Assembly (NCBI GenBank): GCA_025964555.1
Contig: JAOPYQ010000021.1
Span: 1 to 64,000 of the forward strand
From: Thermoleophilia bacterium
Lineage (GTDB): Bacteria > Actinomycetota > Thermoleophilia > Gaiellales > SKUG01
Direction: 5' to 3'
Length of the DNA: 64,000 bases
Positions 52,451 through 62,068 of the stretch are shown piece after piece (the stretch's first letter is position 1; each line of letters starts with the position of its first letter). The notes beneath the pieces are model-generated. The model was not told the origin of the DNA. It saw only the letters and a program-made list of their open reading frames with translations, and ran no database searches. A program made the position numbers and the translations under genes.

Positions 52451-53415
52451 GTCGCTGCCGGCGGTTCGGGCGCGGTCGCCTGCTCGAGCGGCGTGCGCAG
52501 GCCGCGCAGCCAGTCGCCCGCCGCCATGCGACGCTTGCCGGGCGGCTGCAGCTCGAGCACGTCGAGCGCGGCGTCCTTCGTGCCGATGAGCAGTCGCTCG
52601 GCGTCGTGCCAGATCGCGCCGGGGCGCCCGGCGACGGCCTCGGACGTGTCGGTCACCTGCGTGCGCCAGATCCCGAGTCGCTGCCCGTCGACGTTGAGCC
52701 ATGCCCCTACGTGCGGGCTGAGCGCACGCACCTGATCGTGCAGGTCGCGCGCCTCGCGGGCCGGGTCGAGCATGCGGTCGGCCGCCGTGATCTTGTGCGC
52801 GTACGTCTCGCCGGTCTCGGGCTGCGCCTCGAACTCGAGCGTGCCGGCATCCGCTCGTTCGAGCGCATCGAACAGGATCCGCGCGCCGGCCGCCTCGAGC
52901 TTGCCGAACACCGCGCCTGCATCGTCTTCCACGCGGATCGGCACCCGCGCGCGGATCGCGATCGGGCCCGTGTCGAGGCCGGCTTCCATGCGCATGATGT
53001 CGACGCCGGTCTCGGTCTTCGCGTCCATGATCGCGCGCTCGATCGGCGCCGCGCCGCGGTACTCCGGCAGGATCGAGCCGTGCACGTTGAGCATGAGGAA
53101 GTCGCTCAGGAGCGGCTCGCGCACCATCTGCCCGAACGCCGCCACCACGAACGTGGTGATGCCGAGCTCGCGGTACAGCTCGAGCAGGTCGTCCTCGTGC
53201 ATGCGCTCGGGCTGCACGAGCCGCACGCCGCGCTCCTTCGCGAGCTCCGCAACCGGCGGGCTCGACAGCTGCTTGCCACGCCCCTTGGGGCGGTCCGGCT
53301 GCGACACCACGAGCACGAGGTCGTCACGACCGGGGCGTCCGTCGCCGGGGCCGTCGAGGAGCGCGCGCAGCATGGCGGCGCCGAAGGGTGCGGTGCCTGC
53401 GAAGCCGATCGGCAT
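52447..53415 (-). CDS. fmt: Methionyl-tRNA formyltransferase
   Basis: A 322-residue Fmt that formylates initiator Met-tRNA. The N-terminal formyltransferase domain shows PIGFAGTAPFGAAMLRALL, NVHGSILPEYRGAAPIERAI (catalytic Asn/His) and DIMRMEAGLDTGPI. The C-terminal tRNA-binding domain is present. It lies 18 bases after def, its usual partner, and overlaps rsmB. Confidence 0.96.
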   Translation of the reverse strand: MPIGFAGTAPFGAAMLRALLDGPGDGRPGRDDLVLVVSQPDRPKGRGKQLSSPPVAELAKERGVRLVQPERMHEDDLLELYRELGITTFVVAAFGQMVREPLLSDFLMLNVHGSILPEYRGAAPIERAIMDAKTETGVDIMRMEAGLDTGPIAIRARVPIRVEDDAGAVFGKLEAAGARILFDALERADAGTLEFEAQPETGETYAHKITAADRMLDPAREARDLHDQVRALSPHVGAWLNVDGQRLGIWRTQVTDTSEAVAGRPGAIWHDAERLLIGTKDAALDVLELQPPGKRRMAAGDWLRGLRTPLEQATAPEPPAAT

Positions 53416-53433
53416 GTCAGCGCACCTCGCGGA

Positions 53434-54021
53434 TCAGGGTCGCGGGCGCAGGCGCGCCATCGCGTTCGCGCGGGACTCGTCGTCCTCCACGCGGTCGATC
53501 ATGAGCACGCCGTCGAGGTGGTCCATCTCGTGCTGGAACACGCGGGCGTAGTAGTCGTCGAGCTCCCAGACCTTGTCTTCACCCGTGGCAGTCTTGGCCT
53601 CGACCTTGATCGCGCTCGGGCGTCGCACGGGAACGCGCACCTCGTCGCCGAGCGACAGGCAGCCTTCGATGTCGACGTCGGTCTCGTCGCTGCTCCAGGT
53701 GATCTTCGGATTGACGACCGCCTCGGCGGCGCCCTCCTCCGGCTGGAACGTGAACAGGCGCAGGCGCAGTCCGAGCTGCGGGGCGGCCAGTCCGATGCCG
53801 GCTGCGTCGCCCATGATGCTCGTCATGCGCTCCACGAGCGCGACGAGCTCGTCGTCGAACTCGGTGACGTCCTCGGTCGACACGCGCAGGACCGGGTCGG
53901 GGTACTGGCGCACGTGGCGAAGCGCCATCTGGCGGCGCTGCTCCTGCTCGGGCGAGAGGCGGTCGTCGCCACCCTCGTCGTGCTCGGTGCGGGATCGTCG
54001 CTTGGTTGCGGAAGAAGCCAT
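53434..54021 (-). CDS. def: Peptide deformylase
   Basis: A 195-residue peptide deformylase that removes the N-formyl group from new proteins. The three metal-site motifs are present: GIGLAAPQLGL, EGCLSLGDEV (Cys ligand) and QHEMDHLDGV (His ligands). The N-terminal about 30 residues are basic and family-atypical. The ATG lies six bases after TAGCCT. This promoter would drive def-fmt-rsmB-ribD. Confidence 0.95.
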   Translation of the reverse strand: MASSATKRRSRTEHDEGGDDRLSPEQEQRRQMALRHVRQYPDPVLRVSTEDVTEFDDELVALVERMTSIMGDAAGIGLAAPQLGLRLRLFTFQPEEGAAEAVVNPKITWSSDETDVDIEGCLSLGDEVRVPVRRPSAIKVEAKTATGEDKVWELDDYYARVFQHEMDHLDGVLMIDRVEDDESRANAMARLRPRP

Positions 54022-54027
54022 GCGCAA

Positions 54028-54081
54028 AGGCTAGCAGGCGGCGTGGGCGCGGAGGATCGCCCGCACCGCCGGGAGTAGACT
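54028..54081. promoter_or_regulatory. Divergent leaderless promoters: def operon and methyltransferase
   Basis: Minus strand TAGCCT (54028-54033), six bases, def ATG. Plus strand TAGACT (54076-54081), six bases, methyltransferase ATG. The two boxes are 42 bases apart. Confidence 0.5.
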
Positions 54082-54087
54082 CCTCAC

Positions 54088-54879
54088 ATGGACCTGACCG
54101 CGCACGCGACCCGTAACCGAGACCAGTGGAATGCGTGGGCCGGCGACTACGTCGCGTCTGCCGAGCGCAACTGGGCACCCGACGCGAAGATCACGTGGGG
54201 CATCTGGGACATCCCCGAGAGCGAGGCGAAGCTGTTCGGCCCGGCGGGGATCGAGCGCTTCTCGGGCAGCGTCGCGGTGGAGCTCGGCAGCGGTGCAGGG
54301 TACGTATCCGCGTGGCTCGCTCGCGCCGGTGCGCGCGTGACCGGAATCGACATCTCCGACGGGCAGCTCGCCACCGCGCGCCGACTGCAGGAGCAGCACA
54401 CGCTCGACAACATCACGTTCATCCAGGCGAGCGCCGAAGCCGTGCCGCTGCCGGATGCGTCGTTCGACCTGGCCATCAGCGAGTACGGCGCGTGCCTGTG
54501 GTGCGATCCGTACCTGTGGGTGCCCGAGGCGGCGCGCCTGCTCAAGCCCGGTGGCGAGCTGATCTTCCTGACCAACGGACTGCTCGCGACGCTGTGCGCG
54601 AATCCGCAGGGCATGCAGGACACCGAGCAGCTGCAGCGTCCGCTGTTCGGGCTGCACGCGGTCGAGTGGCCCCTCGACGAGGACGACAACTCCGTCGAGT
54701 TCCACCTGCCGCATGGCGCGTGGATCGACCTGTTCCATGCCAACGGCCTGCGCGTGGAGCGGCTCGTGGAGCTGCAGGCGCCTGAAGGTGCGACCACCCG
54801 CTACACGTGGGCGAACCCCGAATGGGCACGCAAGTGGCCGAGCGAAGAGGCGTGGCTGCTGCGCAAGGACCGCGCCTGA
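54088..54879 (+). CDS. SAM-dependent methyltransferase, class I
   Basis: A 263-residue class I methyltransferase. Motif I is VAVELGSGAGYVSAWLARAG, followed by VTGIDISDGQLATARRLQE, FIQASAEAVPLPDASFDLAI and LLKPGGELIFLTNG. The N-terminus (HATRNRDQWNAWAGDYVASA) resembles ubiquinone- or menaquinone-type and small-molecule methyltransferases. The substrate cannot be read from sequence. It begins six bases after TAGACT and is divergent from def. Confidence 0.88.
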   Translation: MDLTAHATRNRDQWNAWAGDYVASAERNWAPDAKITWGIWDIPESEAKLFGPAGIERFSGSVAVELGSGAGYVSAWLARAGARVTGIDISDGQLATARRLQEQHTLDNITFIQASAEAVPLPDASFDLAISEYGACLWCDPYLWVPEAARLLKPGGELIFLTNGLLATLCANPQGMQDTEQLQRPLFGLHAVEWPLDEDDNSVEFHLPHGAWIDLFHANGLRVERLVELQAPEGATTRYTWANPEWARKWPSEEAWLLRKDRA

Positions 54880-54895
54880 TCGGCGCGGAACGTGC

Positions 54896-55588
54896 CTAGG
54901 CCACCGGCGGCGGGCCGAGCGCCAGTGCGTCGCGGGCAGTCAGCGAAAGCCGCTGGACGTCGAGCTGGTTCGTCGTGCCCGTCCGCTCCGAGGTCGCCTC
55001 GACCGCACGCAGGTCGGTGACGACCTGGGCGAGCTTCGCGTACCGCGGCTCGGCGGGGCCGATCATGGCCAGGTCGATCATCACGTTGAGCCGAAGCGCT
55101 GATGCGGGGTTGGTCGCTCCGGTCTGCGCCGCCTTCGCGTCCAGTGCCTGGAGCTCGGTGCGGATCGGGACCAGCTTGGCCTTCGTGTCGGCATTGAGCA
55201 GCGAGCTTGCAGCGAGCACGTCGAGACGGCCGCGAATCTGCGTGTAGGGCGTCGTGAAGCCCGCTCCCCCACCCTGGATGACGACGCCCTTGCCGGGCGG
55301 CATCTGGATGGGCCCGCCGCCGCCGACGTCGCCGCCCTGCATCGACGCGATCGCCTTGCCGAGGAGTGCGACCGCATCGGTCAGCTGCTTGAGGAGACCG
55401 GACAGGTCGCCGACGCCGACTGCGGTCGCGGGCGTGGTCGCGGTGGTGGTCGCGGCGGCCGTGGTGCCCCCGCCGCTCGCGCCAGCGACATCCGTCGCAG
55501 CAGCGCCGCCACCCGACATCGGGGCCGGGGTCGCTGCCTTCATGGGCGGCATCGCCGCTCCGCCGCCTGCACCTACTGCGTCACACAT
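54896..55588 (-). CDS. Hypothetical protein with Gly/Ala/Thr-rich N-terminal half
   Basis: A 230-residue unknown protein. The first about 110 residues are low-complexity Gly/Ala/Thr with no clear signal peptide. The second half is helical and more normal in composition (LDVLAASSLLNADTKAKLVP, NVMIDLAMIGPAEPRYAKLA). It could be another small member of the lineage-specific set, but it lacks the G-rich leader and the Leu-x-Trp end. Confidence 0.6.
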   Translation of the reverse strand: MCDAVGAGGGAAMPPMKAATPAPMSGGGAAATDVAGASGGGTTAAATTTATTPATAVGVGDLSGLLKQLTDAVALLGKAIASMQGGDVGGGGPIQMPPGKGVVIQGGGAGFTTPYTQIRGRLDVLAASSLLNADTKAKLVPIRTELQALDAKAAQTGATNPASALRLNVMIDLAMIGPAEPRYAKLAQVVTDLRAVEATSERTGTTNQLDVQRLSLTARDALALGPPPVA

Positions 55589-55723
55589 CTCTTCGTCCCT
55601 GGTTCGATCGTGGCGTGTCCGTACTCGTCCACGTCCACTGAACCACGGGATGCGCGATCCGGCCAGCGTGTGGCCCGATCACCTGCCGGATTGCTGCGAT
55701 CCCGCCGCGGGCATCGCTGCCCC

Positions 55724-56194
55724 ATGCGGACCTTTGACCTGCGCGACCCCGAATTCACCATCGACGAGTCCGAGCCGGAGCGCTTCCACGTCGGCATGGT
55801 GCGCCCCGGCAGCTCGCTCGGTGCGAAGCACACGGGCATCTCGATGTACGAGATCCCGCCCGGCAAGGCGGTGTGCCCGCTGCACTGGGAAGCCGGCGAC
55901 GAGGAGTGGGCGATGTCGGTCGACGGCCCGATGTGGGTGCGCGACGACGACGGCACGCATCGCGTCGAGGCGTTCCAGCTCGTGTTCTTCCCGCGCGGCC
56001 CCGAGGGCGTGCACCAGATCCTCAACGACGGCGACGCCACCGTGCGCGTACTGATGTTCGGCGAGATCGCCACGCTGGGCGCATCGTTCTACCCGGACAG
56101 CAACAAGGTCGGGATCTGGACCGGCACCGAGTCGGCGGACGGGCTGTTCGTGCATTCCACGGCCGTCCCGTACTTCCATGGCGAACCGGGCTAG
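55724..56194 (+). CDS. Cupin-domain protein
   Basis: A 156-residue single-domain cupin. The metal-binding motif appears as CPLHWEAGDEEWAMSVDG (a His and Glu pattern), and the second motif as VFFPRGPEGVHQILND. Such proteins bind a metal and a small ligand. Function and substrate are unknown. The start MRTFDLRDPEF is preferred over a longer reading from 55610 because the added residues look non-coding. Its TAG stop shares the four bases CTAG with the convergent priA stop. Confidence 0.82.
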   Translation: MRTFDLRDPEFTIDESEPERFHVGMVRPGSSLGAKHTGISMYEIPPGKAVCPLHWEAGDEEWAMSVDGPMWVRDDDGTHRVEAFQLVFFPRGPEGVHQILNDGDATVRVLMFGEIATLGASFYPDSNKVGIWTGTESADGLFVHSTAVPYFHGEPG

Positions 56195-58524
56195 ACGAGC
56201 GACTGCGGGTCCACGTCGAGCACGACGCGCACGTCGGCCCTGCGGCGATCGGCCTCGGTGGTCTTGAGGAAGCGTCGCACGGCGCTCGCCACGTCGACGG
56301 CGCGATGCGTTCCGACCACCACCTGCGCACGCTCGCGATCGTTGATGCGCAGCAGGCGCGCCGGGCCGAGCACCGTTCCGGCGTCGAGCTGGCGCATGCC
56401 CTGCGCGATCGCCGTCGCCCACTGGTCGCGCGGCCCTTCCGACCGCGCCGACACCAGCACTCGCACCATCCGCGAGTACGGCGGGAAGCCGTGCTCCTTC
56501 CGCTCCCGCAGCTCGCGCTGCAGGAAGCCGTCGACGTCGTGGCTGCGGGCGAACGACAGGAACGCGTGCGCGGGATCCCACGTCTGCAGGATCACCTTCG
56601 CGTGCTCGGCTGTCGCGGCGCTGCGACCCGCGCGCCCGGCGAGCTGCGCGACGAGGCTGAACGCCCGCTCCTCCGCACGGAAGTCGGGAATCGCGAGCGC
56701 GGCATCCGCATCCACGACCACCGCGAGCTCCACGTCCGGGAAGTCGTGCCCCTTGGCGACCATCTGCGTGCCGGTGAGGATCGACGGTCCGGGTTCGTTG
56801 AACGCGTCCAGGATCGTGGCGACCGCGCCGCGCGTTCGTACCGCGTCCGCGTCGAGGCGGTGCACGGGTGTGGACGGCCACCGCTCGCTGAGCAGCGCCT
56901 CGATGCGTTCGGTACCCGCTCCCATGCGCGCGATGTCACTCGATCGACATTCGGGACACTGCTCCGGGACCTGCTCGTCGTGTCCGCAGTGGTGGCATGT
57001 CAGTCGCTGGCGTCGCGCGACGTGTCCGTGGATGACGAGTGACACGTCGCACTTGTCGCACCGGAACGTGTGCCCGCAGCCGCGACAGTGCAGCGCCACG
57101 GCGTAGCCGCGCCGGTTGTGGAGCACGATCACTTTACGGCCGCGGCGCAGGGTCGCGTCGATCGCATCCTGCACGGGCGTCGAGAGCGGGTAGTCGTCGT
57201 GGTGGTCGCGCAGGTCGACGAGCTCCACCGGCGCGAGCCGACCACCTCCCGGTCGTTCGCGCATGACGACGTGGCGCTTGATGCCGTGCCAGCTCTCCGG
57301 GCGCGGCGTTGCGCTGCCCAGCACCAGCCGCGCGCCCTCGGTGACCGCGCGGCGATACGCGACGCGGCGCGCGTCGTAGCGCGGATCCGAATCCTGCTTG
57401 TAGGAACCGTCGTGTTCCTCGTCCACGACGAGCACGCCGAGCGGCTGCACCGGTGCGAACACCGCCGAACGTGGCCCGACCACGACCCGCGCCTCCCCGC
57501 GAGCGATGCGTTCGTGCGCGGCGGCGCGCTGCGCCTTGGTCATCGCCGAGTGCAGCACCTCGACGATGCCGGGGAAGCGCAGCAGGAAGCGGCGCGCGGT
57601 CTGCGGCGTGAGCGCGATCTCGGGCACGAGCACGATCGCGCCCTTGCCGTCGGCGAGCGCACGCGCGATCGCCTCGAGGTACACCTCGGTCTTGCCGGAG
57701 CCGGTGATGCCCACGAGCAGCGTCGCGGGGTCATCCGCGAGGTCGTCACCCTCGCCCTCTCCTTCGCCCCAGATCCGGTCGACGGCGTCCAGCTGTGCCT
57801 TCGTGAGCTCCACGAGCGAGCCGCCCGCGGCGGCCGCCTTCGCCGCGGCGACGATGTCGGCTCCGAGGTCCCCGTCGCCTTCCGCGTCGGAGTCGAGCTC
57901 GTCGAGGAACTGCTCCTCGATCGCGAGCACGCCCGCTTCGGCGAGCTTGCCGATCGTTCCGCGCGTCGTACCCACGCGTTCGAGCAGCGGTGCGAGCGCG
58001 GTCCACGCGCCGGGCACGCGCTCGGCGATCTCGCGCTGACGCTTGGTCAGGTCCGAGCCGCGCAGGTCGTCGACGAGTCGACGCACGGCCTGCTGGCGGC
58101 GGCGGTTCGGTACCGCGCTCGCGCGCGCCTGGGCGGCGAAGCGGGGCCCCACCACCAGCGCGAGGGCCATCGTCTTCGCGCACCCGTACTGGTCGGCGAG
58201 CCACTCCGCGAGGCGCACGAGTGGCGCAGGCACGGGCGGTGCGTCGACGATGCGCGCCACCGGCTTGAGCGTCACTCCGGGCGGGGGCGTGACGTCGAGC
58301 GCGGCGACGATGCCCACGCGCGCGGCGTTGCCGACCGGTACCTCGACGATCGTGCCGACCGCCACGTCAGCAGCGAACTCGTCGGGCAGGCCGTACGTGA
58401 ACGGGTCGTCGAACGAGCGCGTCGGCACGAGTGGATAGACCGCGACCGCGCTCGACATCGGCACCGTCGGCGCTGCCGGCGTCACGGGCGCCTCCTCGGC
58501 GGGCATGTCGAAGAGCGCATCCAC
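56191..58524 (-). CDS. priA: Primosomal helicase PriA
   Basis: A 777-residue PriA-type replication-restart protein. The helicase core shows Walker A VGITGSGKTEVYLEAIA and Walker B VLVVDEEHDGSYKQ. The paired zinc sites are C-rich (CRGCGHTFRCDKCDVSL, CHHCGHDEQVPEQCPEC), and later motifs include ILTGTQMVAKGHDFPDV and QLAGRAGR. The N-terminal DNA-binding domain is present. Actinobacterial PriA often lacks helicase function through motif changes, but here the visible motifs look largely intact. The start is a GTG seven bases after TATCGT. A GTG three codons upstream is also open. Confidence 0.93.
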   Translation of the reverse strand: MDALFDMPAEEAPVTPAAPTVPMSSAVAVYPLVPTRSFDDPFTYGLPDEFAADVAVGTIVEVPVGNAARVGIVAALDVTPPPGVTLKPVARIVDAPPVPAPLVRLAEWLADQYGCAKTMALALVVGPRFAAQARASAVPNRRRQQAVRRLVDDLRGSDLTKRQREIAERVPGAWTALAPLLERVGTTRGTIGKLAEAGVLAIEEQFLDELDSDAEGDGDLGADIVAAAKAAAAGGSLVELTKAQLDAVDRIWGEGEGEGDDLADDPATLLVGITGSGKTEVYLEAIARALADGKGAIVLVPEIALTPQTARRFLLRFPGIVEVLHSAMTKAQRAAAHERIARGEARVVVGPRSAVFAPVQPLGVLVVDEEHDGSYKQDSDPRYDARRVAYRRAVTEGARLVLGSATPRPESWHGIKRHVVMRERPGGGRLAPVELVDLRDHHDDYPLSTPVQDAIDATLRRGRKVIVLHNRRGYAVALHCRGCGHTFRCDKCDVSLVIHGHVARRQRLTCHHCGHDEQVPEQCPECRSSDIARMGAGTERIEALLSERWPSTPVHRLDADAVRTRGAVATILDAFNEPGPSILTGTQMVAKGHDFPDVELAVVVDADAALAIPDFRAEERAFSLVAQLAGRAGRSAATAEHAKVILQTWDPAHAFLSFARSHDVDGFLQRELRERKEHGFPPYSRMVRVLVSARSEGPRDQWATAIAQGMRQLDAGTVLGPARLLRINDRERAQVVVGTHRAVDVASAVRRFLKTTEADRRRADVRVVLDVDPQSLV

Positions 58525-58557
58525 GGCGCACACGATAGCCGACCCGGACCGTGTCGG

Positions 58558-59505
58558 TCAGGACGTCGGAATCGGCGCACCCGACGGGTAGCCGCGCGCG
58601 ACGTAGGCGTCGTAGCGAGCCTCCCACTCGGGCGTTCGCCCCGCGGCGACCGGCGCTGCCTTCGGGTTGCCGAGCAGCCGCGCGAACGCGTCGAGGCACA
58701 CGTGCCAACCGGCAGCCGTGCGGGCGATCGCGTCGGCCGGCTCGCTCATGACATGCGTGAACGTGAACAGCGTGACCGGACCCGCGTCGCTCGTCAGCGC
58801 GACGACGTCGAGGCCGATCGTGTCATCGCCCCAGTCGAACGAGAGCCGGGTCGGAACCTCGAGCTCCCGCACCTCGCCCGTCAGCTGCAGGTCCGGCCCG
58901 AAGTCGAACGACATCGCGGCGCCGGCCGCGAGCTCGTCGAACGCCACCGTGCACGGAAACCATCCCGAGAAGCCGTCGGGCGTCGCGGCCAGGTTCCACA
59001 CGCGTTCAGCCGGAACGTCGAAGCGGCGGAAGAACCGCACGACCGGGCGCCCGTCGTGGCTGAGGACGACGGCCTGCTCGTGCGCGTCGCGCTCCTCGAC
59101 GAAGTGGCCGTCCAGGTGCGTCGCGAGCCGCCCGAGGTAGACCTGCCAGCCCATCGCGTGCTGCTCGGCGGTGCCGGCGGAGTCCACGAACGCATGCTGG
59201 AACACGAGCCGCGTGGTGGCATCGTCCACCGATTCGAGCTCGATGCGGTACCGCTCGCGGCCCCACTCCCAGGCGATGACGCTCGGCTCCTGCAGGCGCG
59301 TGACTCGCACGGTCTGGCCGCCGACGTCGAGGTCCTCGCCCAGCTTCGGGGCCCATCCGAGGCGATCGACGAACCAGCGCTCCAGCTGGTCCGGCTCGGA
59401 CACGGCGCGCCACACCTGATCGACGGGGTGCGCCAGTTCGCGCTCGATGCGCACCGTGGGGCGTCCCGCCAGTGCTGCTTCCTCGATCGTCGGGTCGAGC
59501 GACAC
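58558..59505 (-). CDS. Protein with two tandem SRPBCC/AHSA1 domains
   Basis: A 315-residue protein made of two START-like (SRPBCC, AHSA1) domains in a row. The first has VRIERELAHPVDQVWRAVSE and WFVDRLGW, the second RFFRRFDVPAERVWNLAATP and WFPCTVAF. Single-domain members bind hydrophobic ligands or activate Hsp90, and the fused form is uncharacterised. It begins with GTG just after the metK stop, so it may be co-transcribed with metK. Longer readings upstream run through metK in another frame and are not real. Confidence 0.82.
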   Translation of the reverse strand: MSLDPTIEEAALAGRPTVRIERELAHPVDQVWRAVSEPDQLERWFVDRLGWAPKLGEDLDVGGQTVRVTRLQEPSVIAWEWGRERYRIELESVDDATTRLVFQHAFVDSAGTAEQHAMGWQVYLGRLATHLDGHFVEERDAHEQAVVLSHDGRPVVRFFRRFDVPAERVWNLAATPDGFSGWFPCTVAFDELAAGAAMSFDFGPDLQLTGEVRELEVPTRLSFDWGDDTIGLDVVALTSDAGPVTLFTFTHVMSEPADAIARTAAGWHVCLDAFARLLGNPKAAPVAAGRTPEWEARYDAYVARGYPSGAPIPTS

Positions 59506-59521
59506 GGTGCTGCTCGCCCGG

Positions 59522-60766
59522 CTAGGCCGTGACGATGAGGTTCGCCGCTGCTGCCTTGAGCTCCTCGACGCGGTCGAGCGCCTCCCACGGCAGGTCCAGG
59601 TCGGGGCGACCGAAGTGACCGTACGCCGCGGTCTGGCGGTAGATCGGTCGGCGCAGGTCGAGCCGCTCGATGATCGCTGCCGGGCGCAGGTCGAACACGT
59701 CGCGGATCGCCTGCTCGATGTGCACGTGGTCGATCGTGCCGGTACCGAAGGTGTTGACGTTGAGGCTGACGGGGCGCGCGACGCCGATCGCGTACGCGAC
59801 CTGCACCTCGCACCGTCGGGCGAAGCCCGCGGCGACGACGTTCTTGGCGACCCAGCGCGCGGCGTACGCGGCGGAGCGGTCGACCTTTGTCGCGTCCTTG
59901 CCGCTGAACGCGCCACCGCCGTGGTGGGCGGAGCCGCCGTAGGTGTCGACGATGATCTTGCGGCCGGTGAGGCCGGCGTCCGCGTGCGGGCCACCGAGCA
60001 CGAACACGCCCGTGGGGTTCACGTACACGGTGATCTCGTCGCGCCACCAGTCACCGAGCACCGGCTTGATGACGTGCTCGAGCACGTCCGCGCGGATGCG
60101 GCCCTCGCTCGTGAGCACCTCGCCGTCGTGCGTGCGCGCGTGCTGCGTCGACACGACGACCGTCTCCACCGAGACGGGCGTGTTGCTGGAGTCGTACTTG
60201 ACGGTGACCTGTGCCTTGCCGTCGGGGCGAAGGTAGGGGATGTCGCCGGAGCGGCGCACCTCGGCGAGGCGGCGCGTGAGGCCGTGCGCGAGCGTGATCG
60301 GCAGCGGCATGAGCTCGGGCGTCTCGTCGACCGCGTAGCCGAACATCATGCCCTGGTCGCCGGCACCGAACTGGTCGTACTCGCGTTCCTTCGCGTCGTC
60401 GGAGGCGCCCTCGTTGCGCAGCTCCCAGCCCTCGTCGACGCCCTGCGCGATGTCGCGGCTCTGCTCGTCGATCGCGACCAGCACGCCGGCGGTGCGGCCG
60501 TCGAAGCCGACCTTGGAGCTGTCGTAGCCGATGCTCAGCACCGCGTCGCGCACGATCTGCTGCACGTCGACGTAGCTGCTCGTGGTGATCTCGCCACCGA
60601 CGACCACGAGGCCGGTCGTCACGAACGTCTCACACGCCACGCGAGCCAGCGGATCCTCGGTGAGGATGGCATCCAGCACCGAGTCGCTTATCTGGTCGGC
60701 CATCTTGTCGGGGTGGCCTTCGGTGACCGACTCGGACGTGAAGAGGTAGTCGTTCGGGATCGACAC
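59522..60766 (-). CDS. metK: S-adenosylmethionine synthetase
   Basis: A 414-residue MetK: methionine + ATP gives SAM. Signatures seen are [31 protein letters not shown] and [20 protein letters not shown]. Length is normal. It starts at GTG with an AAGGAG site six bases upstream. A TAGGCT box lies about 60 bases upstream. SAM serves the several methyltransferases in this window. Confidence 0.97.
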   Translation of the reverse strand: MSIPNDYLFTSESVTEGHPDKMADQISDSVLDAILTEDPLARVACETFVTTGLVVVGGEITTSSYVDVQQIVRDAVLSIGYDSSKVGFDGRTAGVLVAIDEQSRDIAQGVDEGWELRNEGASDDAKEREYDQFGAGDQGMMFGYAVDETPELMPLPITLAHGLTRRLAEVRRSGDIPYLRPDGKAQVTVKYDSSNTPVSVETVVVSTQHARTHDGEVLTSEGRIRADVLEHVIKPVLGDWWRDEITVYVNPTGVFVLGGPHADAGLTGRKIIVDTYGGSAHHGGGAFSGKDATKVDRSAAYAARWVAKNVVAAGFARRCEVQVAYAIGVARPVSLNVNTFGTGTIDHVHIEQAIRDVFDLRPAAIIERLDLRRPIYRQTAAYGHFGRPDLDLPWEALDRVEELKAAAANLIVTA

Positions 60767-60826
60767 GCGCGCGCTCCTTGTTCGTCCGCGGTCACCCTCG
60801 TGGTGCCGCGACCTGACGCTCGAGGG

Positions 60827-60832
60827 AGCCTA
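60827..60832 (-). promoter_or_regulatory. -10 box (TAGGCT) upstream of metK
   Basis: TAGGCT on the minus strand, about 60 bases before the GTG. No riboswitch core is recognisable in this short leader. Confidence 0.35.
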
Positions 60833-60889
60833 TCAACGAACGTATGCGGGTCCGGGTGGTACACCGCGCAGCTCTTCGGATGTCCGATG

Positions 60890-61672
60890 TCAGCGCTCGG
60901 AAATGGTTCCGGGCGAATCGGGTGCGTCGTCGGGATCCGCGTCGCGGCGACGTTCGAACGAGCCGGAGCTCGTGACCATGTCGCTGATGATCCGCTTCCC
61001 CGACGCGAGCGCGCGATCGACGGCGGCGAGGCCGGCCTCGGTCTGTCCCGTCTGCAGGGAGAGCTTGGCGACGGCCAGGTCCTGCACGACGTCGTCGTTG
61101 AGCTCGAACGCGCGCTGACGCGTGAGCTGCGCCTCGGCGCGCCGACGAGCCGCGCGCTCTGCATGGAGCCCGGATACCGTGGACTGCACGGCGGTGCCGA
61201 CGAGCGTCCCGACGACGCCGTACATGAGCGCGCGCCGCAGCTCGGTGTCCGGGTAGAGGGACTCTGGGCCCAGGAACGCAGGAAGCGCAATGGCGGCGGT
61301 GGCGGCGAACACCGAGACGGCCAGCCCCGCACGCGAGCCGTAGAGGGCTGCCCAGAGCACTGTGAGCATGATGAGCGGCGAGTAGCCTGCGTTGCTCCCC
61401 TCCGTGCCGTGACGCAGCATCGCGACCACGCCGAGCCAGACAACGCCGGGAACCGCTGCGAGCAGGCTCGGGATTCGGATCCACGGCAGCGCGAACACCG
61501 AGATCACGATGACGATGTTGAGCGCACCGGCGACGGCGAGCAGCCCCGGATGGCGTGGGTCGGTCGTGAGCGGGAGCAGCACCCAGCCGAGCACCATCGT
61601 GGCGAGGAACGGCCAGGTGCGCGCCAGCAGGAATTCGCGCTGGAACGGATGGTCGTAGTCGTAGCTGGTCAC
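60890..61672 (-). CDS. Membrane sensor resembling a kinase but with H-box His replaced
   Basis: A 260-residue protein with about six membrane segments (residues 20-150), then a coiled coil and a HisKA_3-like helix FELNDDVVQDLAVAKLSLQ. In ordinary NarL-type kinases this position reads LHDGVVQ. Here the phospho-accepting His is Asn, and no ATPase domain follows. It starts with GTG overlapping the receiver gene stop (GTGA), so sensor and receiver are made together. It may bind or scaffold the receiver without phosphorylating it (inference). Confidence 0.75.
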   Translation of the reverse strand: MTSYDYDHPFQREFLLARTWPFLATMVLGWVLLPLTTDPRHPGLLAVAGALNIVIVISVFALPWIRIPSLLAAVPGVVWLGVVAMLRHGTEGSNAGYSPLIMLTVLWAALYGSRAGLAVSVFAATAAIALPAFLGPESLYPDTELRRALMYGVVGTLVGTAVQSTVSGLHAERAARRRAEAQLTRQRAFELNDDVVQDLAVAKLSLQTGQTEAGLAAVDRALASGKRIISDMVTSSGSFERRRDADPDDAPDSPGTISER

Positions 61673-62067
61673 TGCAGCCCCTCCGGGATCGGTGTGAGGG
61701 TTCCGGCGCAGGCATCGGCGATCGTCGCGATGATGCGCTCGAGGTCGCTTCCCTTCTCGAGATAGCCATCCGCGCCGAGGCTGGCGGCGTTCTCGGCGAC
61801 CGCTCGCTCCGCGAACGCGGAGTGCATCACGATCCGCGCGTCGGGACACTGCTCGCGGATCGTGGGCAGGGCAGTGAGCCCGTCCATCTCCGGCATCGCG
61901 ATGTCGAGCACGACCACGTCAGGCTGCAGTTCAGCACAGCGCTGGATCGCCTCGAGCCCGTTGGCGGCCTCGCCGACGACCTCGAACCGCGCATCGGTCT
62001 CGAGGATCGCGTGCAACGTGAATCGATACGCGTCGTAGTCGTCGCAGATGACGATGCGGCACGCCAT
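61669..62067 (-). CDS. Stand-alone receiver-domain response regulator
   Basis: A 132-residue receiver domain without an output domain. The acidic pair is in RIVICDDYDAYRF, the phospho-Asp in DVVVLDIAMPEMDG, and the Lys in GADGYLEKGSDL. It is translationally coupled to the degenerate sensor downstream and starts one base after the lipoprotein stop (TGACATG). Its partner kinase must lie elsewhere if the adjacent sensor is inactive. Confidence 0.9.
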   Translation of the reverse strand: MACRIVICDDYDAYRFTLHAILETDARFEVVGEAANGLEAIQRCAELQPDVVVLDIAMPEMDGLTALPTIREQCPDARIVMHSAFAERAVAENAASLGADGYLEKGSDLERIIATIADACAGTLTPIPEGLQ

Positions 62068-62068
62068 G

